NCBI GenBank assembly: GCA_963682055.1
Contig: OY821749.1
Location: 26,605,631 to 26,669,630 of the forward strand
DNA from: Primula veris
Lineage: Eukaryota; Streptophyta; Magnoliopsida; Ericales; Primulaceae
Direction of reading: 5' to 3'
DNA: 64,000 nucleotides
The notes below the pieces were generated by a model. It had not been told where the DNA came from. It was given only the letters and a program-made list of their open reading frames with translations, and did not search any database. Below, piece after piece: positions 1 to 13,101 of this stretch. Position 1 is the stretch's first letter, and each line of letters starts with the position of its first letter. The position numbers and the translations under genes were made by a program.

Positions 1-3000
1 AGTGATAACAATGTGTTCCAATTTCTACTTTGAATGGAGCATGTCTATATAATATACACAACTCCAAGGGTTGGCATTGCCGTGCACATTTAATAATCTT
101 TACTAGAATTTCTGACCTGAGCATAATAAACAGTCTACAGAGGAGCAGAATAAAATTAAGCATACATTTCTATTTGCAGTCGATAGTCCAGGATCTACAC
201 TCCTGCTTGGCTGGCGTGCAAGAAAGTTCCATAATCCACGAGATCTGTAGGCAACAGAAAAGATGAATAATAATACAAAATATAGGAGAGACTAGAGAGA
301 GAATGAAATATAAAGTGCAGTCCATGCTAGGTACAGGTTCAACTTGGCAAGAGAATTTTCATTTACCTCTGACTTTCAACATTTCCAATCTTTTTCCTTT
401 TTACTTCCGAATTTTGCTTCTGTTTGGTAATGTAGGCTTGAGGACCATTGCCACCATCTGCCTAGTTACTCGAAGCACAACTTAAAGTCAAAAAATTCGA
501 AAAAAACCCGGTAGCTGTTCTAGAAATAAAGAACAGACCCACAAGCAAAAACTATTGATATCGAGAGAATGAAATCATGAATGTAGTTAACAAACAAGCC
601 ACACTACTGAAAATAGTGGCGCTTCAAACTTCGTAACTCACATAAGGAGATTTTATAGTTTCTATTTTAAGGTGTATTGTGTATAAAAAATGCATCGACA
701 CTTGAACGCTTGCGCAAAATGCAAAATAGCCTAAATAGAATATTATAGGTACATAATAAACCCTTCATATCATATGATTTCTAAGACGGAAAAATGTCGA
801 ACGAAGAAGGTGCAGAAAAGGAGATTTAAAACTTGAAATATCCAGGGAAATTAGTTTTTGTTCAATAATATTAATACTCATACCTGTTGAAGGAAAGCTG
901 CCTTTGCTCGAAAAGACGCTTCAAGAAACTCAGCTTCTTTCTTAAGTCTCCTTATTTTTTCAAGGTCAGAACAAGCAGCTTTTAGTTGCTCCTTTCCAGA
1001 ACTGGAGCTTGATACATGTAGTTCCTGAAGTAACTCTTCAAGCCGCATAACAGCCTCTTCAACACTCCCCAACGCCTGTAGGAGGAAATTTAATGTGTTT
1101 TTGAGAAATTGAGGTGGATGGAAATCTCAAAATAGTCAAAAAGAAAGTAATATAACCCAATGAACGAACAATAAAGATCAAAGAAACTAGTTGCCGAAGG
1201 TAATGTGAGAAGATGATATAATCCAATGCATGTCATCTTTTCAAGCCTATCTTGTAACAAATAAACCTAAGGAGAATTAATCAAACAGCTCTCTCCAGGG
1301 TGGAAATGAAGCAAATGGAGAAAAAGTTGTTTCTTGATAGTGATATAGTTACTTTTTCAACAGAGGGAAGGTGTTACTTGTTTACTTAACCCAATTATCC
1401 CCCATAAATGAAAATAAGCAATAAGTATCTCAACGTAACAGTTCTTTTTCGTACACTAGCTAAAAAAACTCTATAAATTGGGTAATAAAAAACAAAAAGA
1501 AAACATGATATAAGCATATCTATCTACATTTTTTATTGACTAGAACAAGATATGGAACAACAATAGGAGTGATTGTACTCTTTCTATTTTCTATAAAACT
1601 GTATACTATGTATGTTTTACCCCCAAAAAAACATTTATCTATCATCAACTGAACACTCTAAAGTTTGGTACAAAATCAAACCGAACCGAAAAGTTTGGTA
1701 TACGGAAAGTTCGGCATACCTACTATTTTGGTTTGGTACTGGTGTGAAAATTTTCAACCGGGACTAGATTGGTCTGTCTCGGTATATGATCCATTTATAA
1801 ATAAGAAGAAAATCAGTTGAAAGACTTATGATACCTTATCAAAAGACGAATCCATTCCTTTATCAGTCACAGGAATTGCCCTAGATTTAGTCCTCTCAAA
1901 TGACTTCGCACTACTTCCTTCAGTAATTTCATTCCTGCGTCAACATTTCCAAGGTAGTTTATGTTGTAAGCTGTTATTCTATTCTCAACAACAAAAAAAT
2001 AAGATAACACTGGGAAACTACTCTTATGGTAGTTGCTTGAGATTTTTAGCAAGACGTGGCCGTAAATATTTGTAATTCAGAGGCAGTGAAAATTTAACCA
2101 GAAAGGGTGAGAAGAGAGAAAGGAGAGAGAAAAGAAGAAGGAATTTTTATAGCCTCATTCAGACTTACTTCTTTATCCCAAGTTCTTCCTTGCACTCCAT
2201 CAGTTTGTTGTGCCTATAACAATACACAACAGAGGACTAAGACTCCTATTAATAAGACATGCAGTTATGAGATTAAAATTGTAGGGAACAAGAAGGTTCG
2301 CTACCCTCTAGAAATAAATCTTGCTGCTTTCACATTGGAAGGGTTCTCCAACAAACTACTGTATTTGATATAGCTCTCAATCCAGTGAGAGCACACGTCT
2401 AACACTTGCTGAATGGCTTCATAATTTGGCGGGCCTTCTCGTTTATTATCGTGGTCATGTATGCGTTTTGAGGTGCTGGTAATGCCTGGATAAAATGGAA
2501 GCCAATCCAGCTCTTCACAAACTACCTGTCAAAGAAACTATTTTATTAGTTTCTGCTTTTTGTAACTTTTCAAAAATAAAATTGGAAAACCTGTCATTTG
2601 AATGTGAGGCTATTCATATTAAGAAACTGTATTACTTTGGAGATAATCATAGATACTTACCTCTACATAAAGTTGGTAAGAGCTTATTGAAGCAAGCTGA
2701 GGATAGTATAACACGCTACCGCCTATAAGGTATCTGCTTCAAATAAAACAAATTTCATATGAGAAATTTTCACCCAAAAAACTACTAGCAAGTAGACAGC
2801 AAACTACCAAAACTAAGTACCTTACAAATCCTTCAATGGGTTCGTCTACCACATCAAAGCCCTGAGCAAAGAGAAAGGATTGTGTACATCTCCCCAACGC
2901 GATGAAAAACCCAAATACGGCCAAATCCTTTTCTAATACCTGAAGAATGACGAACAAAAACATCTCAATATACTAAAAAAATGAAAGTAGAGTAATTTTT

Positions 3001-6000
3001 TAGAGGTATACTCCACAACAATAGCAAGGTTCAAGGCACCATCGTCATTCATCAGCGCAAGTACAAAACCAAAGTTGCAGTGACGAGCTATAAAACCGTT
3101 AAAGCTTACCCCAAAATCAACATTATTTACTGCAGTGGAATATCCATAGACCTCCACACAGATTTGTGAGGTGGCAGTGGTCCCAACACAACATTTGCCA
3201 ATCAATGTCTATGAAATTAGGTGGAACCGACTGCCAACTCAAATATCTGTGTAAACAAATTTTTACTATTTTCTACCACTACAAACATATATTTGCACAA
3301 AAAGATATCAGCGCGTCATCCTCTTTGCACAAACTCAAATCACGTGGGTGTTAAAACACCAATGTAAAATTTTATAAGAGAAAGTTGATTCTCACCTCGA
3401 TGCTTTCACAGGTGGTAAGTCGTGACCATATTCTCTCTCTATGTATAGCTCGCTGCAACTGCTTCTGTATCAAATTAACCCAAAATACTACCTCTTCCAT
3501 TTCATGATCATATTTGACCCTACATGCAGCAGCTTGAGGACCAAAACAGGCAAGAAACTCTCTGCGGAGACCAATTTCCTTTACACAACGGTATGCTTGG
3601 CTTATCGATATATAGTTAACCAGCATTTCCATAAGTCTACCAGATATATCAGGTACCATAGAGAAGAACTGTGAACAAGAAACTTTTGTAGGGCCAAGCT
3701 TTGTTATTACTGAAATACAACTCAGTGCAAGCATGAGCAGTGATATATCATTCTCATTTCGAGAACCCAGAGGTAGTCCTTTTCCAGATCTGAAAAAATA
3801 AAGAGAAAAAACACACTTTTTATCCAGCAATACCAGAAATTGTATTAGTTACAATTTTGTACACTACTGTAACATCAGTTTTCAATTTTGAATATTCATA
3901 TATTAACCTATTAAGGGTGGCAGTTAGTACCCTAAACAAACATTTTCTTTTGCTTTTGTACACTGCAAAATATCATAGTTTGGGAACTAAAATAAGAAAA
4001 TTTGGCTTGAAATGGGTTCAACAGCGGAAAAAAGAGAGGATAGTATAAAATATTAGGTTTTCTTTTTTGATTTGTACTCCAACCTATTATTTTAGCAGTT
4101 GCTAGTTCTTGAATACAAAATCAAAATCAAAATCAGATGATATGTTGGTGTACAAAACTATAAATATTCCTAAAGAAATTTATAGGCCTATAAATCATGT
4201 AGAAACTCCATACATTGCAGTTGCAGCAGTGAAACGCAGGTTGCTTTCGAAGTAGTTGATAAAACCTGTCACTACAGCTGGCACTTGCTCTGACCAAAAC
4301 CATTCGTTAATTTCAGGTTGCTTTGTTGATAGTTTCTCTCTTATAACACTTTCCAGAGGGACAGAGAGTCGTACTAAACTGTAGGCAATGCAACAATTAG
4401 ATAACAGAAATCAAAAGGTAAGCAACAATGACTTTTAGAGTATAAGACAAGAAAACAATTCATGTGCATTTCAAATTAATAGTTCCACAAGTGTATTAAA
4501 GATGCACAGAAATAAATGAGACAGTTTAAAGAATACTATCTACAAGGTAAACCCTGGAACATAGAAAAACAGAAACAAAATGCATGAACATGTTGCATTT
4601 ATCATTTTATGACCATAACAAATTGCTGGACAGCAAAAGGTAATGAAAATGAAGCGGTCATACCATGAGGGAAGTACTACCTTTAGTCAAATGCACGAGG
4701 TAAAGTACAAATGTTACTATGAGTGAAAAAGCTGAACCAATTTTCCTAATCTCTAAGTCAAAAGGCCACACTATCATACATGGAGTCCCATGTAACAAAG
4801 TCCGAAATTATTCAATAGTGCACCGATAAGTCCCTAAGTACGGATATGTACTTGGTCAGAAAAAAAAATGTATCAGATCAAACAAGCATTACAAACAATG
4901 CATGCAGCAAATAAGTAATAAAACTTTCCCTATGAAACTAAGCCAACTATAGTAGCCGAAACAAGCATCGAAGAGGAAGTTGGTAAATAATGACATGGAA
5001 AATGACTTCCCAAATTGTAAAGGGAACCCTAATGATCCTAGAAAACAAAAGTTAGAAATCTAAACATCATTTTTCATGACAATTGCTATAAGAGTATAAT
5101 AGTTATAATAAAACGGGGACAGTGTATACCTTCTGTGAACGAAAACATTAATATCTTTGTCTCTTCCATCACCTCTAGATGAAATCTCACTTGCTGCTTG
5201 TAAAAGAGCATGCACAGAAGCCTGAAAAGATCCTTATCAACAACTGCTACAATATAAAATAGAAAAATTATGGTAGATTGGAAACATAAACATGGGGAAG
5301 AACTAGATCATGGAAAATTCATCCTCTTTATTATGGTATGAGACTACGAGAGGTCACGATCTAAACCCTTTACAACCCATGAGCAAGACCTGGAAAACTT
5401 TTGTGGCCTTTATTTTTTTATGTTAGTTTGGGAATGATCAATCTTATAGAGAATCGAAGTACTCCATTTCTACAAGCAAAGACAAAACTGAAAACCAACA
5501 CGAGGAAATCTAGGTAACTAATGTCAGCAACAGCTAAACCTAAATTTGAAGCTGGTACCTAACGTTTCAATGAAAATCCCTTCAAACTTGTCACTTTTAG
5601 ACATTTTAAAAAAATTATCATATAATCCCAATATCTAAAAGATCAACAATTTGTTGGTTCCGCAATTATGTAAACAGCCAACACTAGAGGTATCACACAC
5701 TATAGCATTAAGTGTTGTGCAGCTCCTTATAAAACCTCAGTGCATTAACCTCTAAAGCTCAACTACATGAACAGCTACTAAGCTAAATATAAACCCATTG
5801 AATAAGGAAAAAGATATTCACACAACTTTGCCACTCCCTTACATGTATAATAATATATTTTTGTTAAAAAATACATTTTTATCCCTCCAAATATACATGT
5901 ATGGAGCGTGTGAGTTATATATATATATATATATATATTAGTAATACTAGATTTAATAATTTTTCTTATTTTTAATTAATATTTAAATTTAGGGTAGGCT

Positions 6001-8513
6001 CAACTAGGGTTCTACTATATTTTTATTTGGGTTTTTAGTAGGTTGGGTTTTTATTATGTTGAATATTTATATTTTGGTTTATCAAATTATAGATTGTATT
6101 TTATGTATATTTGGATGGATAAATATGTTTTCATTAAATAGGGAGTTTGGGAGTTGTGTGCAAGTTGTGTGTCTAGCATCACCCATTGAATAATGTATTA
6201 CTAAACAGATGCAACCACTGTAAGTAAGCTCAACCCACTGAAACTTAGTCCAGCAAAGATAGTTTCTGACATTCTGTCATTAAAACTTTGTATTTCCAGT
6301 TTATTTCTTTTTTCTGCTTTTCTATTTTATTTCCCTTTGTGGAAATAATTAAACTTTTGTTTTGTGGGGTTTTTCATCCACATTTTTACCAATTATCAGC
6401 GAGACCAGAAGCACTAAAAGGAACATACAGCATACCCAATTGGCTTGTGTCACTTAAGAGAATAACAGTGGAAGCATTACCTTCCCTGATAACTCCCGCA
6501 ATTTCGACAAATTGGAAATATAGAAAACAAGAAGATATGCACTTTACATCACAATTCTGAATGATACATGGAAAATATGCCTGACCACACACCTGATAAG
6601 ACAGAGCCTTCACCCATGCATTTTTGTCAACTCCAAGCCATGCAGTAGAGAACCATGATATTTTCAAAGACAAACTGTGTTCTTTAATTGCTAATTCAAA
6701 AACCCTGGCGGCATCATGCAATGACTGAACAAGTCCGTCACTATAATCAATGGTTCCCAATGATTGATCAAGTTTTACTCTTATCCCATCAACATTGTTG
6801 CTACTACTTGCTTGAGGAATGCCATTGATGGTACTAACACTTTCATCAGCAGTTGAAAAGGAAAAGACGGTTTTCCTTTTTGTTTTACAAAATGTGAAAC
6901 CAAACTTTTGAAGGTTCAAATTGCCATCAGCTAATATAACAAGCTTTCTACGGGATCTTTTCCTTGAATGTCCTTGACCAAATAGTAGATGGTCTAAATT
7001 GGCTACTCTATTTTGGGAAAAACTTGTTCTCATATTTGCTTGTGAGAGAAGTGCATTGGAAGAGCTGCAGAAACAGTCGGCATGTCAGATTTAAATTCAG
7101 TTTTACATAGACCGAGAGTGAGACGGAAAATATAAACGGCACTAGATAAAGAACATATGTGTATAGGTGGTGGTTCCCTTCTATGTATAAATGTATTAAT
7201 TTAGCAACAACTTTGATTGTACCGCAATTACAGTTAAATTTTGTTTCTTTCTCTAGCCTTTCAACCAAACTCAATATTATGTGAAACCTAAGGTCCTAAA
7301 GCAATAGAAACCGTTAAAGTCGTCAAAGGAAAATGCCAAAACCGCTAATTTGTCTGCAATATTTAAGAAAATAAGCTGGAATATCTGAAATAAAAAGAAG
7401 AAGGAAATGTCCAGCTTAAAAGCAAAACTAATGACTCCTTCAAGAGAAAAAAACACAAAATCTCAGTTTTTAATCAGGACAACCAATTGTACTACGTCAT
7501 AAGAAAAAAAGAAAAAAAACCCGAGTGTAAAAGGCTACAGTCAAGCAAGCTCTTCCATATCAAGTTGTGCAGTATTACACACTCTTATAAAATTAGATTT
7601 AGGGATTACTCAATATCACACCTAAATATTAGTGGCAGTTTTTATTTTGTACAGTAGTCCGCGAAAAAATCATATTGCATACTGAAAACAATGATCTTTA
7701 GTTTAATACATTGTTGAAAACTGTGCGGAAATTCTAAGCTGTGGTGATGCAGCTTAAGCGAGGGGAAATCTTCATATTGTGTATTTTCTTATCAATTGTA
7801 CAGTATTAGGATCAATATTTGGCGAATATGTTTAAATTACAACCATTCCTAATTCAAGCTACTTACAAATAAAAATGAAAATCTACTTGCAAATTACAAT
7901 AACCATTAACTAGTATAAAAAAAACTCATTTTTTAAAATTAAGCTTTTTTCGAACAAATCCAGTTTACAAAAATTCCAAGCAAGAATTACAGCCATTATT
8001 GTTTCTAAGAAGCTTTTTTTACTGTGCCAAATAGAAATCCGTATCAATTCGGCTAAAATATTTCGATTTAACCCACTCCTAGTTCAAGTTAATCCAATTT
8101 TATCACTGATAAAATTGCACTAACAAAATTCAAACACAAAACCCTATCTCTACAAATTACAACAATCACGTGTAATTTCTACAAGTAATTAAAGTGATGC
8201 AAAACAGTAATTCTGATAAAATAAAATGTAGTTTTTATAAGCTTTTGCTTAAACACTCCACTGTAACTTTAAACAGTACCAAAATAGAAAGTTCATATTA
8301 ATTTGTAGAAAATTAGGATAAAATTAGGCTAAATATTTTTGGCAATAATCATTCGTAACTTAATAGTATAATTCAAATTTATCAATGAAGTGGAAGTTAA
8401 CGAAACTGAGTCACAATAATCAGTTCTATAAAATTAAAAATAGTAAAAAAAAGTGAAGAATAATAAACTAACCTTGGGGATACTAGTCCATGGTGATGTA
8501 GCTTTAGCGACAT
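1..8513 (-). CDS. LETM1-like organellar protein (plant DUF3550-containing family), 3' end off the window
   Basis: Multi-exon gene read from right to left. Coding exons: 8473-8513 (ATG at 8513), 6593-7064, 5130-5221, 4214-4378, 3396-3789, 2821-2939, 2661-2733, 2305-2525, 2169-2213, 1835-1934, 884-1075, 367-461 and 166-244, with a tentative further exon from 44 leftward. Codon phase is continuous through all thirteen firm exons (696 codons). The protein starts with a Ser/Arg-rich, probably organelle-targeting leader. It then carries the conserved blocks NEWFWSEQVPAVVTGF, LRREFLACFGPQAAACRVK, IERIWSRLTT-type and GFFIALGRCTQSFLFAQGF, followed by EELDWLPFYPG, a coiled coil (residues about 590-640) and RGLWNFLAR. 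I recognise this as the plant LETM1-like family (Arabidopsis At3g11560/At5g06220, from memory). The C-terminal LETM1-like membrane domain would lie beyond base 1. LETM1 proteins act in inner-membrane cation exchange, but this plant branch is poorly characterised. The donors at 4213 and 165 are weak, so those boundaries are least certain. Confidence 0.88.
1660..1795. repeat. dispersed-repeat remnant in a LETM1-like intron
   Basis: This intronic stretch is full of CCGAACCGAA, AAGTTTGGTA and TTTGGTTTGGTAC words in both orientations, unlike the surrounding AT-rich intron. Such text is typical of decayed non-autonomous elements in plant introns. No ends or target duplications were identified. Confidence 0.3.
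5819..6174. mobile_element. possible small AT-rich terminal-inverted-repeat element in LETM1-like intron 2
   Basis: The left end reads CACACAACTTTGCC followed by ACTCCC. The right end is the approximate reverse complement (GGGAGTTGTGTGCAAGTTGTGTG). The interior is very AT-rich and includes an (AT)n run at about 5917-5939. The inverted repeat is short and imperfect and no clear target duplication was seen, so this is a tentative MITE-like call. Confidence 0.35.
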
Positions 8514-9605
8514 TGAAAAAATATAGAGTAAGAATATTATATATTTATATTTATAATATATATATATAGATATATAGATATATATATATAGAGAGAGAGA
8601 GAATTTATCCGGAGACGTGGGTATATAGCTGATCACATGACTGTGCAATTAATTGTTTAAAGATACTTCGAGTATTGTTGTTAGCCGATTTAGTACCCTT
8701 TTTCCGGTAAGTAACGATTTAGTACCCCTGATTGTTTTAATTTATATTATTACCTTCTTTTTTTGGATACGTGTTGTCGGTGCTGTCTATAGTTTAGTAA
8801 GTACAAAATTACAGATACGACCCCTTTGTTCTTTTCAAGTTTTGGTGTTTGGTAGTAGGTTAGTTAGTAACGTACATTTCCGATTAGCAAATGATGAATA
8901 TTTTTGGTGACAAAACTGGTATGTTTTTCTAGCAAGATTTATGAATTATTGTTTGTAAGAGGCTTTTAACCGAGGCTTTTCAAGTTATTCCAAGTTTATC
9001 AACGAGTAGGAATTTCACTAACAACAACCGAATACGAAACCCTCCCCTTACAAAGTACAACAATTACCAAAATTAGCAAGCTCTTTATTCTTTTCTATTT
9101 TCGGTGATTTAGTAGTCGTCGTCAATTTAGTACTACATCTCCGACTATTTACGGGTGGATTAGCTTATGTCAATTATTTTTGGTGATAGACTGTAGTCGA
9201 CTGTTTTTGTTGCTAGCCAATGTTATTTAATGCTTTTGCAGCGGATTTATCTGTTACCAGCTTATCAATATGGTGTATATACTCCACCTGTTATCGAACT
9301 TACCTTTTAACCGCTTTGTTACAGTGATACTGGTAAGTGGTTAACTTGGTATATCTCATCATTTTGTTAGTGTGTTAATATAGCAGATTTACTATACGGA
9401 GTACATTATTCCGTGGGTTGTATTTTGAGCAGGGATTTACTTGAACTTAACTAAACACATACAGTAGATATGAAATTTAACATTAAGCTGGAAAGTGATA
9501 CAGATTACATGGAAATTTATAACTTCAGGAACATACATTCAACTTGGAAATTCACACGGGGGAATTACCATCATCAAATATGAAACGAATTTTCTATAAA
9601 TGTAA
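8514..9605. other. intergenic: LETM1-like promoter side and RNA-binding protein 3' flank
   Basis: About 1.1 kb between two genes both read leftward. It should hold the 3' UTR of the RNA-binding protein gene and the promoter of the LETM1-like gene. Words such as GATTTAGTACCC recur at about 8687 and 8718. I see no coding exon. Confidence 0.6.
8537..8602. repeat. AT/GA microsatellite just upstream of the LETM1-like start codon
   Basis: TATA/TATAGA repeats are followed by (GA)5 on the plus strand. Read in the gene's direction this is a CT-rich tract running into an AT-rich stretch that ends about 24 bases before the ATG at 8513. Pyrimidine tracts are common in plant leaders, so this probably lies in the promoter or 5' UTR. 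Confidence 0.7.
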
Positions 9606-12122
9606 TTATTGCTCCGGGGGCCCTCTTGCTATCAGCATTCCGTCACCAAAACTCGTCCGAGGTTTCGCATAGTCCACAAAAAGAGCACGTCCATCAAGTG
9701 CCTGTAAACAATCATATATCCATTAGTTCTCAAATCTCAGTTACTAGTCTATGATTTTGTTCTCAATGTGACCAATGCCAAGAAGGAAAACAACCATTGC
9801 TGTGAAGATGCCACACTTACCATTTGTAATTCTAATTCTTAAGTTGAAAAATTAGTACTCTCTACTAAATGTCGACAAATCCGTTTAAATGTAATTTTCA
9901 TGAAGTAACGACCAAAAAAGCAAGCCAACCTTTCCATCCATCTCCGTTCTTGCTGTCTCGGCTTCATCTTCTGAGGCAAAAGTTATGAAACCAAAGCCTT
10001 TTGATCTGTCTGATACTCTATCCATTACAACCTTAGCTGGCAAAACAGAAAATATCAGTCTCCGCCTTCATTATAAGGCTTAAGAAACAGGTTTCTTTTT
10101 CTTTTGGCATTATTATATTAGGAAGAGACCTTCTACTACTTGACCATGTTGCGAAAATGCTTCTAACAATTGCTTCTCAGAAGTACAGAATGACAATCCT
10201 GCATCAACATAGTGAGATATTCAGGACCTTGGCTATATTAATTACAAAGGCATGCTGCTAATTAACAGACCCAAACAAGAGCTACCCCTTTTCAAAGTTT
10301 TTCTGTTAACACTTAACAGGTAACGGTGACAAAATGCAGATCCTAAGTCCTGACAGAGAGAGATTTTTCACAGCCTTTGTTAAATATAAAAAGCAGTACA
10401 AGAGGCCCAGTGTATGCATAAAAAAATTTAGCACACTTAAAAGGATAGTATGCCCAAAAATTTGCATATTAACATATTGCATATACTTGAAAACAGGTCA
10501 CGACGGACTGTTAGATGGCTACAATTCACATAATCTTATGCGACTGTATTGTTCATGTTCATGTTCATGTTCATGTTCATACTAGAGGTGGAAAGGTGAC
10601 CAAGGAGTATAGACGAATAAAAAATATCTAAATTTGTTCCAAAAACTCTATAAAAGCATCGATAAAGCATTTGCTGCACCAAAAAGAAATCAAAACACCA
10701 GAGGTGTCTATATAATAATGCATCTCCGTATGACGCAATTACTATATCGAAGAAATCCTTGCACCAAACACAAACATGTATGTGCTTAACATATTGAAAT
10801 TTATAAACAGGAAAGAACCTTTTGCTGGATGATTATTCCCAAAACAACCGGAAAGAAATGATCCTAACGGACCCAACTCACCAAACCACTATGTTGCACT
10901 TGTTTGGCTACATCCACTCTGGTATACTTACAGATTTACAAAAACAGTACGATTTCGTTTTGGAACACCACAAAAGCATACCTTTTCGTGATTTAAAGTA
11001 TAAAAAGGTTTACTTTTAAAATATACCAATTTTCTGACAATAATTTTCAAATAGTTGACCTTTTCCGAAATTTACACTACCGTCAAGTATATTTTGCTAC
11101 TCAAATCATAAATTAGTCTTTTCCAATTCACTCATTCATATCCGTACACGCAAACATAAAACTTTTTGTCCAAGGTGCAAACAAACAAACAAACCCTTAA
11201 CATAAAAAATCAAGAGTACTCTTAACTACCGAGTAGTATTTTGGGTAAGTTGTCGGTCAAAATTTATAGTTTCAACTAAACAAGAACACTGATTACCCGT
11301 TATTTGGAATTAGGTGGAGACAATGGGGGTCTGCCCCCATTTTGATAAAAAAAAATGTGTAAAATAAAACTTTTCTAATAAGTCTTTTATTAAAAATTTC
11401 TAAAATTAGTGACTCAGCCCCTCATTTACCAAAATTAACGTTGCATCCTCCTTAAAGTTTCTAACGTCCTTACAGGCCAATAAAAGTAAGTAAGCACAAT
11501 TCTACTTATTTACTAAAATAAGAAAGTATATAACTATAAAGAGATGTTTCTTTCTTCATTATCTGCAATACATGTTTAAAAATAATGAGCAAAGCAAGTA
11601 TTCTACACACCACTAAGTACTACTCCCTCCGTTCCCAATTAATTGTCTGCTACGAAACTACCTGCAATTTTGACCGGACAATAACTTACTATCAAAATTG
11701 TCGGAATGAAAATTTTCAAAAGTTGATCATATAGTTCAAACATTAAATTATATGATTTAAGTTTGAAATTTTCCATTTCGACAATTTTGATACATGTTAT
11801 AAGCCGGTCAAAATTGCACGTAATTTCGTAAATGACAATTAATTGGAAACGGAGAGAGTAACAAATAGTACCCCAAATAAAAACACTAACTTCTACCATG
11901 TTTCTTTTACCCTATTCATTAAACTAAAAAATAAAAATAAAAATGAAATAAAATCATAACTAAGAGAGATAAATAAATACCTCCCACAAAAAGCTTGGAG
12001 GCAACACCTCTGCGAGAAACTAATAGAGAGAAATTATAATTATTTAGAAATAAATTTTTCTCTAATTTTGATTTTATTAGTTGGCTTAAACCCCCTTTTT
12101 GGATTCTGCTCACAGCCGCCAT
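9606..12122 (-). CDS. small single-RRM RNA-binding protein, predicted organellar (137 aa)
   Basis: Four exons in continuous phase: 11981-12122 (ATG at 12122), 10130-10198, 9930-10036 and 9606-9701 (TAA). The first ~40 residues are rich in Arg, Lys and Ser with almost no acidic residues, as in a mitochondrial or plastid presequence. One RRM follows (about 43-118), with RNP2 KLFVGGLS at 43-50 and RNP1 KGFGFITF at 83-90. A short tail, KPRTSFGDGMLIARGPPEQ, replaces the Gly-rich domain of larger GR-RBPs. It resembles plant small RNA-binding proteins such as Arabidopsis At5g06210 (from memory), which neighbours a LETM1-like gene there as here. The role is probably organelle or stress-related RNA binding; targets cannot be told from sequence. 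Intron 1 (1.78 kb) contains a MITE; the intron 2 donor (GTCTCT) is weak. Confidence 0.92.
10550..10580 (+). repeat. (TGTTCA)5 microsatellite
   Basis: Five perfect six-base units in intron 1 of the RNA-binding protein gene; a possible length-polymorphic marker. Confidence 0.95.
11621..11860. mobile_element. Stowaway-like MITE, family 1 copy A
   Basis: About 240 bp bounded by TA, with ends CTCCCTCCGTTCCCAATTAA and its near reverse complement (TTAATTGGAAACGGAGAGAG). The CTCCCTCCGT terminus and TA target fit Tc1/mariner Stowaway-type MITEs. Internal inverted arms (CAATTTTGACCGG, CAAAATTGTCG) make almost the whole element a hairpin. It lies in intron 1 of the RNA-binding protein gene. Copies at 30613 and 46886 belong to the same family; this copy is inverted relative to them. 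Confidence 0.9.
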
Positions 12123-12966
12123 TATAGAGAGGGAGAGAGATAGATTTTAGTTTTCTAGTGTGTAGTTAAAATTACTTAAATGGTACTTATAGATCAGATT
12201 AAACATATGTTTGGTCCATTAGTTATAAAACAAATACGGATTTTACTTGTTTCTCTGCTAAAATGGCACATTTGAGACTAAATACGAAAAAAAAAGTGTT
12301 GGGGTGGGGGTCTGCATAAATTTCTGTATTTTTTCGAAGAAATAAATAATCATTTTCTACTGCTCATGCAAGTGTTTTATAGCTTAATTGGTACACACGT
12401 AGACCGGATTAGATATTTATTTAATCCCATTGTTTAAGAACATGATTATGTAGATTTTACACAAATAAAGTGGCGTTAAGAACTTAAGACTAGGGGCGAA
12501 AATGCCGTCTTGCAAATATAATGCGGCTTATATTAAAAAAAATTAAGTTGAGCTTTGGATATGCGACCAAACAAGGACTATAATCTTCAAAGTTTGTATA
12601 GAAATGGATTTGAGTTGGTTTTGGTCAACATAATACCATATTGGAGTTCATTCATTCATATCAAAATGTCTTATCATAGTAAGTATGAGTATTTATTATT
12701 AAATAACAAACTTAAAATAATTCAAACTCAGACAAAAGCCGGTTTAATTTAAGACTTCAAGTGTTCAATTTATGTGTAAATTGTAATATATGGAACGTTT
12801 TAAATAAATAAAAAATTGTAATCAGTTCATGTCTTACATAAATTACAGCGTATTTAGCCACTGAATTGCAACTACACAAATTTCACAACTAGAGAGTTTG
12901 TTAAAGTCATCAACTGACACAAGATACTATAACACGAGATGTTTCAAAAAAAAAAAAAATAATAAT

Positions 12967-12997
<31 letters not shown>

Positions 12998-13101
12998 CAC
13001 AAGAACTTGAAGGACTCGTGACAAATAAATTGAGAATATGAGATCGATTATAAAAAATAGATGATCATGACAACTATTATTCAAAACGTTCATCCACAAA
13101 A
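12123..13101. other. intergenic: RNA-binding protein promoter and F-box/LRR gene 1 3' flank
   Basis: AT-rich DNA without a credible gene. It holds a GA-rich leader next to the ATG at 12122 and long A and (TA)n runs at about 12945-12998. The short reading frames here have no recognisable content. Confidence 0.6.

Noticed and set aside
2661..2722. LETM1-like exon starting at the acceptor ending at 2723
   Set aside because: That acceptor puts the next codons out of phase with the preceding donor at 2820. The acceptor ending at 2734 restores RYLIGGSVLYY in frame.
2933..3205. exon encoding CCVGTTATSQICVE between 3060 and 3205
   Set aside because: It looked like the block before EELDWLPF, but the true block (RYLIGGSVLYYPQL) is at 2661-2733 and the order of exons excludes it.
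3372..3830. stand-alone 152-residue minus-strand protein
   Set aside because: It is exon 3396-3789 of the LETM1-like gene with intron text on both ends; phase joins perfectly to neighbouring exons.
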